Source of the DNA: Bacteroidales bacterium
GTDB taxonomy: Bacteria > Bacteroidota > Bacteroidia > Bacteroidales > UBA10428
NCBI GenBank assembly: GCA_016928305.1
Contig: JAFGKY010000008.1
Coordinates: forward strand, 20,935 to 84,934
Direction: 5' to 3'
DNA length: 64,000 nt
The notes below the pieces were generated by a model. That model had not been told where the DNA came from, did not search any database, and saw only the letters and a program-made list of their open reading frames with translations. The first letter of the stretch is position 1; each line of letters begins with the position of its first letter. Position numbers and translations under genes: made by a program. Shown piece after piece: positions 16,039-26,000 of this stretch.

Positions 16039-16959
16039 TTAGTAAAACATTGCGATGATGTGCTTTATATTGTCAAATGACCGTACAATGCTTACGATAC
16101 TTATAATGGCAATGAAGCTCCCGATGATAATGGTAAGAGGTCTTCGCTTTATTAGTTTTACAATGTACGCAGCAAAGGGTGCTGCAAATAATCCTCCCAC
16201 GATTATGCCAAGGGTTGGTTTCCAGTCGTGTATGTCAATGAAAAACATAAAAACCACAGAAGAACTGATAGTAACAAAAAACTCAGCTGTATTAACGCTG
16301 CCAATAACGCGTTTTGGTGTTATTCCTTTGTGAATCAGGTTGCTTGTGACAACTGGTCCCCAGCCTCCTCCACCTATTGCATCAAGTAATCCGCCTGCAA
16401 GTGCGAGTCTTTCTGTATGTTTTACCTTTCTGTCGGGTTTCTTTTTTGCCAGCAATTCCTTATAGATGATCCACAGCCCCAGTATTAGCAAGTATGCTGA
16501 AATAAACGGCTTGATGATTTTACCGTCGAAGACTTCGGATAACAGGTATGCTCCTAAGACAGCGCCAATAACACCGGGGATGAGCAACCTGACAAACAGC
16601 TGTTTGTGAAGATTTTTCAGCAGGGTATGCGATATGCCGGATGCTCCGGTGGTAAAAATCTCGGAGATATGCACACTGGCAGAGGAAAGGGCAGGCGGTA
16701 CGTTAAAGGCAATAAGCAGGGTTGAGCAACTTACACCAAATGCCATTCCCAGTGCCCCGTCAACCAGTTGGGCACAAAGACCCGCCAGGACAAACAGAAA
16801 AAACCTGCCATCCAAAAACGCGCGGATGTTGAAATTGTTCGATGACAGCGGATTTCTGATGAAAATTGCCACCACAATTGCAGCAACGAGAAGGAGGATA
16901 AGACCAACGATCAGTTGCTTATTTACCAAACGCGTTAACCGGGAATAAAAAGCATTCAT
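16039..16959 (-). CDS. TSUP-family (TauE/SafE) exporter
   Basis: About 306 residues from ATG 16959; a TTG at 17028 would add 23 residues without improving the fit. It has eight or so membrane segments in two halves, typical of the TauE/SafE sulfite/sulfonate exporter family. The first repeat contains LCAQLVDGALGMAFGVSCSTLL and the second LAGGLLDAIGGGGWGPVVTSNLI; the paired GxGGG...P motifs are the family signature. Such proteins move sulfite, sulfoacetate or other sulfur anions across the inner membrane. No sulfur-metabolism genes adjoin it apart from thioredoxin reductase, so the substrate is open. Confidence 0.85.
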   Translation of the reverse strand: MNAFYSRLTRLVNKQLIVGLILLLVAAIVVAIFIRNPLSSNNFNIRAFLDGRFFLFVLAGLCAQLVDGALGMAFGVSCSTLLIAFNVPPALSSASVHISEIFTTGASGISHTLLKNLHKQLFVRLLIPGVIGAVLGAYLLSEVFDGKIIKPFISAYLLILGLWIIYKELLAKKKPDRKVKHTERLALAGGLLDAIGGGGWGPVVTSNLIHKGITPKRVIGSVNTAEFFVTISSSVVFMFFIDIHDWKPTLGIIVGGLFAAPFAAYIVKLIKRRPLTIIIGSFIAIISIVSIVRSFDNIKHIIAMFY

Positions 16960-17130
16960 TGTTCTTTCAATATTGTAAGCGTAAAAGTAAACCGTACTCG
17001 TATTTGTCAAAATAGGAATAATCACCAATTAACACTAGGCTTTTATACCTAATTTGGATTGAAAAGTTTTACAGATGAATAAGTGTTTCAATGGTGGTTG
17101 CAATTTGTAATGATTGGGGATGTTGTAATT

Positions 17131-17158
17131 ACCGTTCACCATTAACCGTTTACCTGTT
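17131..17158. repeat. short 7-bp array, 4 units
   Basis: ACCGTTC, ACCATTA, ACCGTTT, ACCTGTT in phase, in the 238-nt gap between trxB and the TSUP gene. On the minus strand this is the GTGAACA-like family. Confidence 0.5.
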
Positions 17159-17197
17159 ATGGCGAACTGTAAGCACAAATCAAGAAATCAAAAATAC

Positions 17198-18196
17198 TTA
17201 AAGTTGATTCAGGTACCGTTCTGCATCAATGGCTGCCATACAGCCCGTTCCTGCTGCCGTTACGGCCTGTCGGTAATGCGGATCCTGCACGTCGCCACAG
17301 GCAAAAACCCCGGGTATGTTGGTTTTGGTTGTTCCGGGAACCGTTTTGATATATCCCGCTTCATCCAGGTTTAAAAAAGGCTTGAATATTTCTGAGTTTG
17401 GAGTATGACCAATGGCAAGAAAGAATCCGTCAATCTTTATGGTCTCTTCCTGTTCCTCCGGCGTTCCCTTATGTCTGATCAGAACGGCTTCCTGCACCAC
17501 CCGATCACCTCTGAGCTCTTTGGTATTACGTTCAAACAGCACTTCGATATTCGGTGTCTTCATCACCCTTTCCTGCATAATCTTTGAAGCTCTGAAATAA
17601 GGCTTGCGTATGATCATATATACCTTGCGACACAGTCCTGCCAGGTACAATGCCTCTTCGCACGCAGAATCACCGGCCCCAACAACTGCCACATCCTTAC
17701 CTTTGTAAAAGAAACCATCGCATGTGGCACAGGCTGAAACTCCTGAACCCATATATTTTTGTTCTGATTCCAGTCCCAGGTACTTTGCCGTTGCCCCTGT
17801 TGCAATGATTACCGTGTCGGCTTCCACTATCTTTTTATCATCGAAAGTTACTTGAAACGGGTGCGCTGAAAAGTCAACCGATATGGCTATGCCCCAACGG
17901 ATATCGGCTCCGAAACGCGCTGCCTGTTTTTCAAAGTCTTCCATCATTTTGGGGCCATCGATGCCCTCTGGATATCCCGGAAAGTTTTCAACATCGGTTG
18001 TTGTGGTTAACTGACCTCCCGGTTGTATACCTTTGTAAAGGATTGGTTTCAGGTTAGCCCTGGCTGCATATATGGCAGCCGTATATCCGGCAGGACCTGA
18101 TCCGATGATCAGGCATTTTGTCTTTTCGGGTTCAATCTTATCAGCATTTGCAGAGGATGCCCGGGTATCAATGTTTAGTTTTTGAAAAAGGCTCAT
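17198..18196 (-). CDS. trxB: thioredoxin-disulfide reductase
   Basis: 332 residues from ATG 18196 (a TTG at 18229 is upstream). NADPH-dependent reduction of thioredoxin, EC 1.8.1.9. The FAD fold IIGSGPAGYTAAIYAARA, the redox-active pair Cys156-x2-Cys159 (CATCDG), the NADPH fold VAVVGAGDSACEEALYL and the C-terminal GVFACGDVQDPHYRQAVTAAGTGCMAA are all present and in the usual order. The N-terminus is about 25 residues longer than in E. coli TrxB (MSLFQKLNIDTRASSANADK). It supplies reduced thioredoxin for ribonucleotide reductase and oxidative stress. Single gene, divergent from the nitroreductase. Confidence 0.93.
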   Translation of the reverse strand: MSLFQKLNIDTRASSANADKIEPEKTKCLIIGSGPAGYTAAIYAARANLKPILYKGIQPGGQLTTTTDVENFPGYPEGIDGPKMMEDFEKQAARFGADIRWGIAISVDFSAHPFQVTFDDKKIVEADTVIIATGATAKYLGLESEQKYMGSGVSACATCDGFFYKGKDVAVVGAGDSACEEALYLAGLCRKVYMIIRKPYFRASKIMQERVMKTPNIEVLFERNTKELRGDRVVQEAVLIRHKGTPEEQEETIKIDGFFLAIGHTPNSEIFKPFLNLDEAGYIKTVPGTTKTNIPGVFACGDVQDPHYRQAVTAAGTGCMAAIDAERYLNQL

Positions 18197-18432
18197 AAAT
18201 AAATTTTTACAATTTTTTACATTTACCAATCAATCATTATGCCATAAATGCAACTCTGACATAAACGCAGGTTGTGCAGAGAAAATCGTTTTAAAGGTAG
18301 TAATTTAGACAGATTAACCGGATGGAATCTGCTTATCATGCCAGAAATTCCGGAGGCAAGTTTTGCCTTATTTATAATTTTCATCCATCTAAATCAGTAT
18401 ATTTGTTAGCGATCACTTCATGTCATACACCT

Positions 18433-19011
18433 ATGGACTTTGCTGAAATTATACTCAAAAACCGCAGTTACAGAAGATTTTATGAGGAACAATCCATCCC
18501 GGAACAAACTATCAGGGAGTTGGTGAATTATGCCCGACTTTCGGCTTCAAGCGGTAACATTCAGGGATTGAAGTTTTATTTGTCAACGGAAACCGCTAAA
18601 AACAAACTGATTTTTTCGTCGGTCCGGTGGGCTTATTATCTTAAAGACTGGGATGGTCCGACCGAAGGAGAAAGACCTTCCGCATACATTATTTTACTGG
18701 GAGATACAGAAATTCACAAAACCATTGATGTGGATGTGGGAGTTGCTGCACAAAGCATTCTGCTTGGAGCCGTCAGCATGGGCTATGGTGGATGTATGAT
18801 TGGTTCGCTTGACCGGGTGAGTTTGAGGAAAAAGCTTGAAATACCTGACCGTTTCGAGATACCCCTGGTAATTGCACTGGGGAAACCCAAAGAGAAGATT
18901 GTTATTGAAGAAATCGGTGAAGAAGGAAATATTGAATACTGGCGTGATGAGCATCAGGTCCATCATGTTCCGAAAAGAAATCTTGAAGAATTGATCATTC
19001 ATTTATTTTAA
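18433..19011 (+). CDS. nitroreductase-family flavoprotein
   Basis: About 192 residues from ATG 18433 (MDFAEIILKNRSYRRFYE); an ATG at 18322 would add 37 residues that match no family feature. FMN-dependent nitroreductase fold: the N-terminal NRSYRRF motif binds the FMN phosphate, and the C-terminal half has AAQSILLGAVSMGYGGCMIGSLDR. The family reduces nitro groups, quinones or related substrates with NAD(P)H. The substrate cannot be predicted. Only 6 nt precede the next gene, suggesting cotranscription with the RraA-like protein. Confidence 0.85.
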   Translation: MDFAEIILKNRSYRRFYEEQSIPEQTIRELVNYARLSASSGNIQGLKFYLSTETAKNKLIFSSVRWAYYLKDWDGPTEGERPSAYIILLGDTEIHKTIDVDVGVAAQSILLGAVSMGYGGCMIGSLDRVSLRKKLEIPDRFEIPLVIALGKPKEKIVIEEIGEEGNIEYWRDEHQVHHVPKRNLEELIIHLF

Positions 19012-19017
19012 CCCGAC

Positions 19018-19812
19018 ATGAAAAAAACAATTGCTTTAGGCATTGCTGTGCTGATGGTAATAGAAATGCATACTTTGTCTCAAATGGTCAGTAACCTTAC
19101 TGATGAACGGGTTCTGGAACTGTATGCCGGACTCAGGGTGGCCGATGTGTCCGATGGTATGGATATCGTGGGGCTGAGGGATGCAGGTATTTTGAATCAA
19201 AAAATTGAAGCCTTATGGAAGGATACGGATAACTTCACACACCGGTTTTGTGGCATTGCTGTTACTGCACGGTATGTCCCGACAAACAAAATAGTGAAAA
19301 ATCCCATGACCGACGAGGAGTTTAAAAAATGGGAATCAGAATGGTATAATACGCTTTCTCCGGAGCCCTGGACCGATTATATTAAGCCGGGCTCCATTGT
19401 GGTGCTTGATGTGGAGGGGGATGGTGATACCGGATCGGTTGGTTCAGCCAATAGCCTTGGCTATGTTAAAAAAGGTGCCAGGGGCATTATTTCCAACGGT
19501 GGAGTGCGGGATACAGATGAAATCATCCTGCAGCGTATTCCTGTGTACCTCGATTGGAACCAGCGTGGCAGAGGTATCCGGCCGGGACGGAATGAACTGG
19601 AATCATACAATAAACCGGTGACTATTGGTGGCGTGCTTATCCGTCCCGGCGATATCATCGTTGCTGATGGTGACGGCGTTGTCTGCGTACCTCGTGAATA
19701 TGCAGAATCTGTGGCCCTTAAAGCCCGGAAAATACTTGACAGTGATAAAAACGCAAGAAAAGGCCTTTACCAGGAGCTTGGAAAAGAACTGGATAAGACG
19801 GTTTTGCCGTAA
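19018..19812 (+). CDS. exported RraA-like protein
   Basis: 264 residues. Residues 1-22 look like a signal peptide (MKKTIALGIAVLMVIEMHTLS). The rest matches the RraA/demethylmenaquinone-methyltransferase-like fold. Visible motifs are RVADVSDGMD near the start, GSVGSANSLGYVKKGARGIISNGGVRDTDEI and the C-terminal DGDGVVCVP. Relatives are ribonuclease regulators or, with Gly-x20-Arg-Asp (G...RD; here GG-VRD), HMG/CHA-type aldolases. That the RD pair is kept suggests aldolase-type metal binding. An exported member is unusual; cytosolic RraA could not act there. It sits beside glucuronate isomerase, so a role in uronic-acid or aldol-adduct metabolism is possible. Confidence 0.75.
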   Translation: MKKTIALGIAVLMVIEMHTLSQMVSNLTDERVLELYAGLRVADVSDGMDIVGLRDAGILNQKIEALWKDTDNFTHRFCGIAVTARYVPTNKIVKNPMTDEEFKKWESEWYNTLSPEPWTDYIKPGSIVVLDVEGDGDTGSVGSANSLGYVKKGARGIISNGGVRDTDEIILQRIPVYLDWNQRGRGIRPGRNELESYNKPVTIGGVLIRPGDIIVADGDGVVCVPREYAESVALKARKILDSDKNARKGLYQELGKELDKTVLP

Positions 19813-19852
19813 TATAATAGATTCCCCTTTTTCTTAAAGACTAAAATAATTC

Positions 19853-19860
19853 TAATTTTG
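19853..19860 (+). promoter_or_regulatory. -7 promoter element TAATTTTG
   Basis: Exact TAnnTTTG, 29 nt before the uxaC ATG. A TTC (not TTG) lies 19 nt upstream. Probable uxaC promoter. Confidence 0.45.
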
Positions 19861-19889
19861 TTGCATCATATAATAAATCCAAAACGATC

Positions 19890-21320
19890 ATGAAAAAATT
19901 CATGGATGAAAATTTTTTGTTGCAGAATCCTACTGCCCAGAAACTATATCATGAATACGCCGCAGGAATGCCTATCATCGATTATCATTGTCATATTAAT
20001 CCAAAAGATATTGCTGATGATCGGCAGTTTGAAAACCTGACGCAGATATGGCTATATGGTGATCATTATAAATGGCGCGCAATGCGTACCAATGGTGTAC
20101 AGGAAAATGATATTACCGGGAATGTGACGGATTATAAGAAATTTGAGAGATGGGCGGAAACGGTACCCTATACATTGAGAAATCCATTGTATCATTGGAC
20201 TCACCTGGAGTTGAAGACCGCATTTGGCATCAATAAAATTCTCAGTCCTGAAACCGCACGGGAAATCTATGATGAAGCTTCGGAAAAACTACGTTCAAAA
20301 GAATATTCAGTCAGGAATATCCTGAGAAAGTATAAAGTACAGCTGGTTTGCACAACCGATGATCCGGTTGACAGCCTGGAACATCACCAAAGAATTAAAG
20401 AGGACGGTTTTGAAATTCAGGTTTTACCTGCCTGGCGACCTGATAAAGCTATGGCTGTTGAGAACCCGGACACTTACAATATATACATAAATAAGCTGTC
20501 CGATGTGACGGGTATTGATATTGCAGGATTTTCAGATCTGCTGAGTGCCCTGGAAAAGCGACAGAAATTTTTCAGCAATTATGGATGCAGGCTTTCCGAT
20601 CATGGACTTGAGCAGATCTATTGCGAAGATTGTTCAGAAGCTGAAGCAAAATCAATCTTCAAAAAGATCAGGGGTGGAAGGAAGCTCGACAATACCGATG
20701 TTGATAAATTCAAATCTGTCATGCTTCTTGAGTTTGCCCGGATGGATCAAGATTACAACTGGGTGCAGCAGTTTCATATCGGGGCAATACGCAACAATAA
20801 CACACGGATGTTTAGCCAACTTGGCCCTGATACTGGTTTTGACTCTATTGGAGATGCTGAAATTGCATTGTCCCTGTCACACTTTCTCGATAGGCTTGAG
20901 CGACAAGGTAAACTGACAAAGACCATCCTTTATAACTTAAATCCAAAGGACAATGAGGTTTTTGCCACCATGTTAGGGAACTTTCAGGATGGGTCGGTGC
21001 CGGGGAAAATTCAATTTGGTTCCGGCTGGTGGTTTCTTGATCAAAAGGATGGAATGGAAAGGCAAATGACGGCTTTATCAAACCTTGGACTACTAAGCCG
21101 TTTTGTTGGTATGCTGACGGATTCACGCAGTTTTCTCTCTTACCCGAGACATGAGTATTTCAGGAGAATCCTGTGCAATTTGTTTGGCAGTGATGTCGAG
21201 AATGGAGAATTACCTGCTGATCTTGAGTGGATTGGTAAAATAATCCGGAATATTTGCTATTATAATGCGCGTGATTATTTTGGATTTCAACTACCCGATC
21301 CTGTAGATGGCAATCTGTAA
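19890..21320 (+). CDS. uxaC: glucuronate isomerase
   Basis: 476 residues, the usual length for UxaC, EC 5.3.1.12, which interconverts glucuronate/fructuronate and galacturonate/tagaturonate in the cytosol. It has the metal-binding His pair near the N-terminus (DYHCHI, His33 and His35) and other typical stretches (LVCTTDDPVDSLEHH; QFHIGAIRNNNTRMF; GSGWWFLDQKDGMERQM). It indicates catabolism of pectin- or glucuronoxylan-derived uronic acids. The 3' end overlaps the convergent histidine kinase gene by 34 bp, an unusual overlap of two coding ends. Its own promoter element precedes it. Confidence 0.93.
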   Translation: MKKFMDENFLLQNPTAQKLYHEYAAGMPIIDYHCHINPKDIADDRQFENLTQIWLYGDHYKWRAMRTNGVQENDITGNVTDYKKFERWAETVPYTLRNPLYHWTHLELKTAFGINKILSPETAREIYDEASEKLRSKEYSVRNILRKYKVQLVCTTDDPVDSLEHHQRIKEDGFEIQVLPAWRPDKAMAVENPDTYNIYINKLSDVTGIDIAGFSDLLSALEKRQKFFSNYGCRLSDHGLEQIYCEDCSEAEAKSIFKKIRGGRKLDNTDVDKFKSVMLLEFARMDQDYNWVQQFHIGAIRNNNTRMFSQLGPDTGFDSIGDAEIALSLSHFLDRLERQGKLTKTILYNLNPKDNEVFATMLGNFQDGSVPGKIQFGSGWWFLDQKDGMERQMTALSNLGLLSRFVGMLTDSRSFLSYPRHEYFRRILCNLFGSDVENGELPADLEWIGKIIRNICYYNARDYFGFQLPDPVDGNL

Positions 21321-22549
21321 TTGACAACCTTATCATCAGGTAACATAAGGCCGGATTTTTCATCGGGGGAAGGATGATAGGGAATCGTAAAATAAAAACA
21401 TGATCCTTGCCCGGGTGTAGATTCAACCCATATGTGACCACCAAGCAATTCAACCAATGCTTTTGATATTGCCAATCCCAGACCTGTCCCTCCAAACATT
21501 CTGGTTGTGGATACATCAGCTTGCATGAATCGTTGAAAGATTGTCTCTTTTTGTTCGTGAGAAATTCCGATCCCTGTATCGCTGACATAAAATTCTAGAA
21601 ACTCTTTCTTGTGCCGGTATCCGAGTGTAATATTACCAATTTTGGTGAATTTAATAGCATTGGAAACCAGATTGATAAGTACTTGTCTTAATCTTGTGGG
21701 ATCGGTTATGATGGTATCACATTTGTCTTTCAAAACGGTTTCACAGCTAAAAACGATTTCCGGGTTAATCTTGGCTGCAAACAAATTGTGTATTTCACTC
21801 AACAAGTCATGAATTTCAACAGGTTGTATATTAATTGACAGTTGATTTGCTTCAATTTTTGCTATATCGATCAGGTCATTGAGGATAACCAACAGTTGAT
21901 TTCCGCAGTTATTAATGATTTCAATATAATTAATCCTTTCCTCTTCTGTAATATCTTTTTCTGATAAAAGGTTGGCAAAACCAAGTATACCATTCATGGG
22001 TGTTCGGATTTCATGCGACATGTTGGCCAGAAAAGCTGATTTCAGCCGGTCGCTCTCTACAGCCTTTTCACGCGATTTTTTTAATTCCTCGACGATGCCA
22101 GTCATTTCCTTATTCACCTTTGATAACAATTTATTTTTTTTGTGTAGTTCTTTTTCCGCTTTTTTTCTTTCTTCAATGTTGTTCCATTCCCGCAGTGTCC
22201 GTTCAATGAACCATTTAATGTTGGAAAAGTTTTCCGGTGTTTTAACAAGATAATCCAGTGCTCCTGATTTAATCATTTCCACGGCAAGAGCTTCATTCCC
22301 ATAGCTTGTCATAATGATCACCGGTATGAAGCCGGCACATCTGGTCACAATACTTCTGGCATCCCCATCCGGAAGTTTAAAATCAGCCAGAATGATATCC
22401 GGCTGAAATTTATTCACCTGGTTAAGAGCCTGTTCAAGTGTATAGGCTGCTTCGGTTGTATATTCATGGCTTTTCTCCAGCGCCCTCAGAATAAGAGTAA
22501 CATGATCATTCTCATCATCAACAATCAACACTTTTTTATGCGCGTTCAT
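21287..22549 (-). CDS. response regulator-histidine kinase hybrid (REC-HisKA-HATPase)
   Basis: 420 residues. An N-terminal receiver (about 5-120) has its phosphoacceptor in IILADFKLPDG and ends with GALDYLVKTPE. A coiled-coil linker (about 128-170; KKAEKELHKKNKLLSKVNKEM) leads to a HisKA domain with phospho-His in MSHEIRTPMNG, then a HATPase with N box NLVSNAIKFTK, DTGIGI and GGTGLGLAISKALVELLGG. It is cytosolic, without membrane helices. It lies 21 nt after the receiver gene and continues the three-gene signalling cluster. The last codons run over the convergent uxaC end. It probably receives phosphate from the multi-PAS kinase pathway and relays onward. Confidence 0.88.
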   Translation of the reverse strand: MNAHKKVLIVDDENDHVTLILRALEKSHEYTTEAAYTLEQALNQVNKFQPDIILADFKLPDGDARSIVTRCAGFIPVIIMTSYGNEALAVEMIKSGALDYLVKTPENFSNIKWFIERTLREWNNIEERKKAEKELHKKNKLLSKVNKEMTGIVEELKKSREKAVESDRLKSAFLANMSHEIRTPMNGILGFANLLSEKDITEEERINYIEIINNCGNQLLVILNDLIDIAKIEANQLSINIQPVEIHDLLSEIHNLFAAKINPEIVFSCETVLKDKCDTIITDPTRLRQVLINLVSNAIKFTKIGNITLGYRHKKEFLEFYVSDTGIGISHEQKETIFQRFMQADVSTTRMFGGTGLGLAISKALVELLGGHIWVESTPGQGSCFYFTIPYHPSPDEKSGLMLPDDKVVNYRLPSTGSGS

Positions 22550-22570
22550 AATGAATGAAAGATTAACAAG

Positions 22571-23011
22571 TTAAGCATGAAATGGATTCTTATTCCAGCA
22601 AATCCAATAAAATCCAAGAATTTCCATGAGTTCAGTAAAATTTTTAAAATTGACAGGTTTGACCAGGTAACTGTTGGCATGCAGATGGTACGCTTTTACA
22701 ATATCGGTTTCAGCATCCGATGTGGTCAGGATAACAACAGGTATGTCGAGGTAATCCGGATTGGTTTTAATGTGACTCAACACTTCAAGTCCATCGACTT
22801 TAGGAAGTCTCAGATCCAATAAGATCAGGTGCGGTAATTTTTTCTCCTGTTTTGCATTTGCGAGATACTTCAACGCCTGTTCACCGTCTTCCAGATGGGT
22901 TATTATATTGGCTATCTGAAATGCTTTGAGCTTTCTTATCACCAGAAGTGCATGATCTTCATTATCTTCCACAAGTAAAATGGAGATGGGTTCGCCATGT
23001 ATTGTTTTCAT
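22571..23011 (-). CDS. stand-alone response regulator (Rcp1-like)
   Basis: 146 residues, a single receiver domain with no output domain. ILLVEDNEDHALLVIRKL gives the acidic pair, HLILLDLRLPKVDGLEVL the phosphoacceptor Asp, and VVILTTSDAETDI and NSYLVKPVNF the conserved Thr and Lys-Pro. The long insert before the phosphoacceptor (KYLANAKQEKKLPHL) is typical of Rcp1 partners of phytochrome-like kinases. It starts 1 nt after the multi-PAS kinase stop and ends 21 nt before the hybrid kinase, so all three are likely cotranscribed. Confidence 0.9.
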   Translation of the reverse strand: MKTIHGEPISILLVEDNEDHALLVIRKLKAFQIANIITHLEDGEQALKYLANAKQEKKLPHLILLDLRLPKVDGLEVLSHIKTNPDYLDIPVVILTTSDAETDIVKAYHLHANSYLVKPVNFKNFTELMEILGFYWICWNKNPFHA

Positions 23012-23012
23012 A

Positions 23013-26000
23013 TTATTTTTGTTTTTTTACAGGCAGCGTGAACCTGAATGTAGCACCGTGTCCGATGCCCCCTGATTCAACATATATAGTGCCTCCGTGT
23101 ACTTCAATAACGCGTTTTACCAATGCCAGGCCAAAACCTGTACCTTCGGATTTGTTATCTAATTTATTAAATAATCCAAAGATGGTGTCAAAATACTTCG
23201 GATCAATGCCAATGCCATTATCGCGGATAAAAAACTCGACTTCTCTTTCACGTGTAGAATATCCTATCTCAATTGCCGGTTTAGGTTGATCACCCATAAA
23301 TTTTACAGAATTCTCTATCAGGTTTTGCCAGACCTCCGTTATACGCTGAACATCTGCATACACTTCAGGCATTGATTCGGGTATTGTTATCATGACCTGT
23401 TGCCGTTGGATAATTCCTGAAAGCGAATCAAGAGTTTCCTTTACAAGTTTCCTCATAGAGACTTTTGTAAATGGATTGTTAAATCTGCCAATCCTTGATA
23501 ATTCCAACAGGTTGTTGAGCAGGTTGCTCATTTTGTCGGCTGCAGATTTAATGCGGAAAATATTCATTCGCACATTTTCGGCATCACCCGACTCAATGTC
23601 TTCTTCAAGCAGGCCGACAAAGCCTTTAATGGTTACCAACGGACTTTTCAGATCATGAGAAACGGTATACGTAAACCTTTCCAATTCTTCATTCTTGCTT
23701 TTAAGCTCTTCTTCTTTCTCTTTTAATAGAGTGATATTATCGTATGTGCCCAGCACGCCGATTATTTCATCATCAAGGTCACGCAGCGGAACTTTACTTG
23801 TCAGAAGCCATATCCGGTGACCTTCGGGTGTGGTTTGTTCTTCCTCATAGTTCATCTTGGCAATTGCAGTTTCCATAACCTCTTTATCATCCCTGCAATA
23901 ATTTTCCGCCTGTTCTTCCCAGGGCATGTCATAATCTGTTTTACCGATCAGTTCTTCAGGAGATGAATGCCCTGCATCCCCGGCAAAACTCGCATTGCAT
24001 CCTATAAAGACGGATTCTGTGTCCTTCCAGAATACACGGGTTGGTATGGTGTTAATAATAAGCTTCAGCATTTTATTGGCTTCGGCAATTTTTCGCCGGC
24101 TTTCCAGTAATGCCGTTTCTGCATTCCTCCTGTCGGTTATATCCTGAAATATTCCCAGGACACCGTATACCACACCATTTTCGTTCATCAGGGGAACTTT
24201 ACTTGTGTCGATCCAGATTTCCCTGCCATCTGCCTGTCGTATGGTTTCAATAATATTATTTTTGGGTTTACCCGAATGAAAAACTTCTGCATCATCAGCT
24301 CTATAATGATCCGTTTCCTTTCTTGACCATGGCAGGTCAAAATCAGATTTCCCAATAATTTGCAAAGGATGGTCAAAGCCGGCCATTTTCGCAAAAATCT
24401 TGTTACAGCCCATATATTTACCTTCACCATCTTTCCAGAATACCGATTGAGGGATTGAATTCAACACCGTTTCCAGCATCATCTGATTTTTTTGCAACTC
24501 CTCTTCAATATGCTTTCGTTCAGTAATATCAAAAGAGATTCCAAAAGTCCCCATCGTTTTTCCATCTGCGTTGTGCCATGCCATCTTGGATGAATTACAC
24601 CATCCTCTTTCCCCGCTAGGCCAGGTTTCCAACTCATCTTTTCCGGCTAAGGGAATCCCGGTTCTTATGATTTCCTGCTCGTCATCAAATGCCTCCTGTG
24701 CATGTGTGATCTCGAATATATCAAAATCGCTTTTCCCTATTAGTTCATCTGGATTATCAATATGCAATCGTTTTGCAAAGGATTTACTGACACGTAAAAA
24801 CTTACTGTCAATATCCTTCACATAGATCAGGTGGGGAAAGTTCTCCATTAATGAGTTTAGGAAATCAAGCTGTTGGGCAAGTCTTTCTTCGGTTATTTTC
24901 TTTGAAACAGCAACAGCAATCAGGTTTGAGGCAAGCGTAACCAATTCCAGTGCTTTGCTGTCAAGTATTTTATCCTCTGAATGGGTGTAAAGGGTAACAA
25001 TGCCAATCAAATCTTTTCCGGTCTTCATAGGAACCCCGATCCAATAAGCCGGAATCTCTTCTGCATATTTTATACGATCATTTCGAATAACGGATGTGAA
25101 TTCTTCTTTTGTCAATAAGACAGGTTTCTCGGATTTCATTGTATAATCCAAAATTCCTTTTTTCGAAGGTATTTTTTGACCGCGGTTATTTTCCGACCAG
25201 GCACAATAGCTGCATGTAAATATTCTGTCTTTTTCATTATACAGTCCAATATAAAGATTATCAGCAGGTATAAGTTGCGACAGGCTTGATTGAACCAGAG
25301 CATAAAAATCGTCCAGCGATATTGCGGCAACCAGGGCATCCGATAACGTTTGCATGATCTTGTTCCGGAGTTCCTTGTAACTTGCCTCGCTTTTTACTAA
25401 TTCATTTTCAGCTTTTTTTTGTTCACTGATATCTTTTACCAGGGTTATTATGCTTTCTTCGTAAGCACTAATACGTGCTTCAAAAAACCTCAGGTTGCCT
25501 CTGATATTCAATGAATATTCAAAGGCTTGCATCTCTTTTGTCTTGTAAGCTTCTTTGATATAATGCAACCCTTTTTCAGCAACATCAGGCGGTAGTATGG
25601 CGCTGATCGATTGTCCGATTATCTTTTCGGGTTTAACGAATAGCAGGTCTTTGGATGCTTTGAAATCGGAAAAAATGCCGTTTTTATCGGTAACAAACAA
25701 TAGATCAGGTATGGCGCTCAGTAAGGCTTTACTATGTGCTTCACTTTTTTTGAGCGATTCTTCCGACTCCTTTTGCCGGGTGATATCGATGCCGGTGATA
25801 AAAATGTGAGTAACATTCCCATTGTGGTCAATAAGCGGTGTTTTATTGAACTGCAGAATAATTGTCTTTCCCGTATCTTTCACGGGAAAACTATGGATGA
25901 TATCCCTCAAAGAATTTTTCGAGCGAATGATTTGCTTATCCTCTTCCAGAAATTGCCAGCTAATATCTTTCGGAAGGAAGGTCTCCAGTGACTTGCCTTC

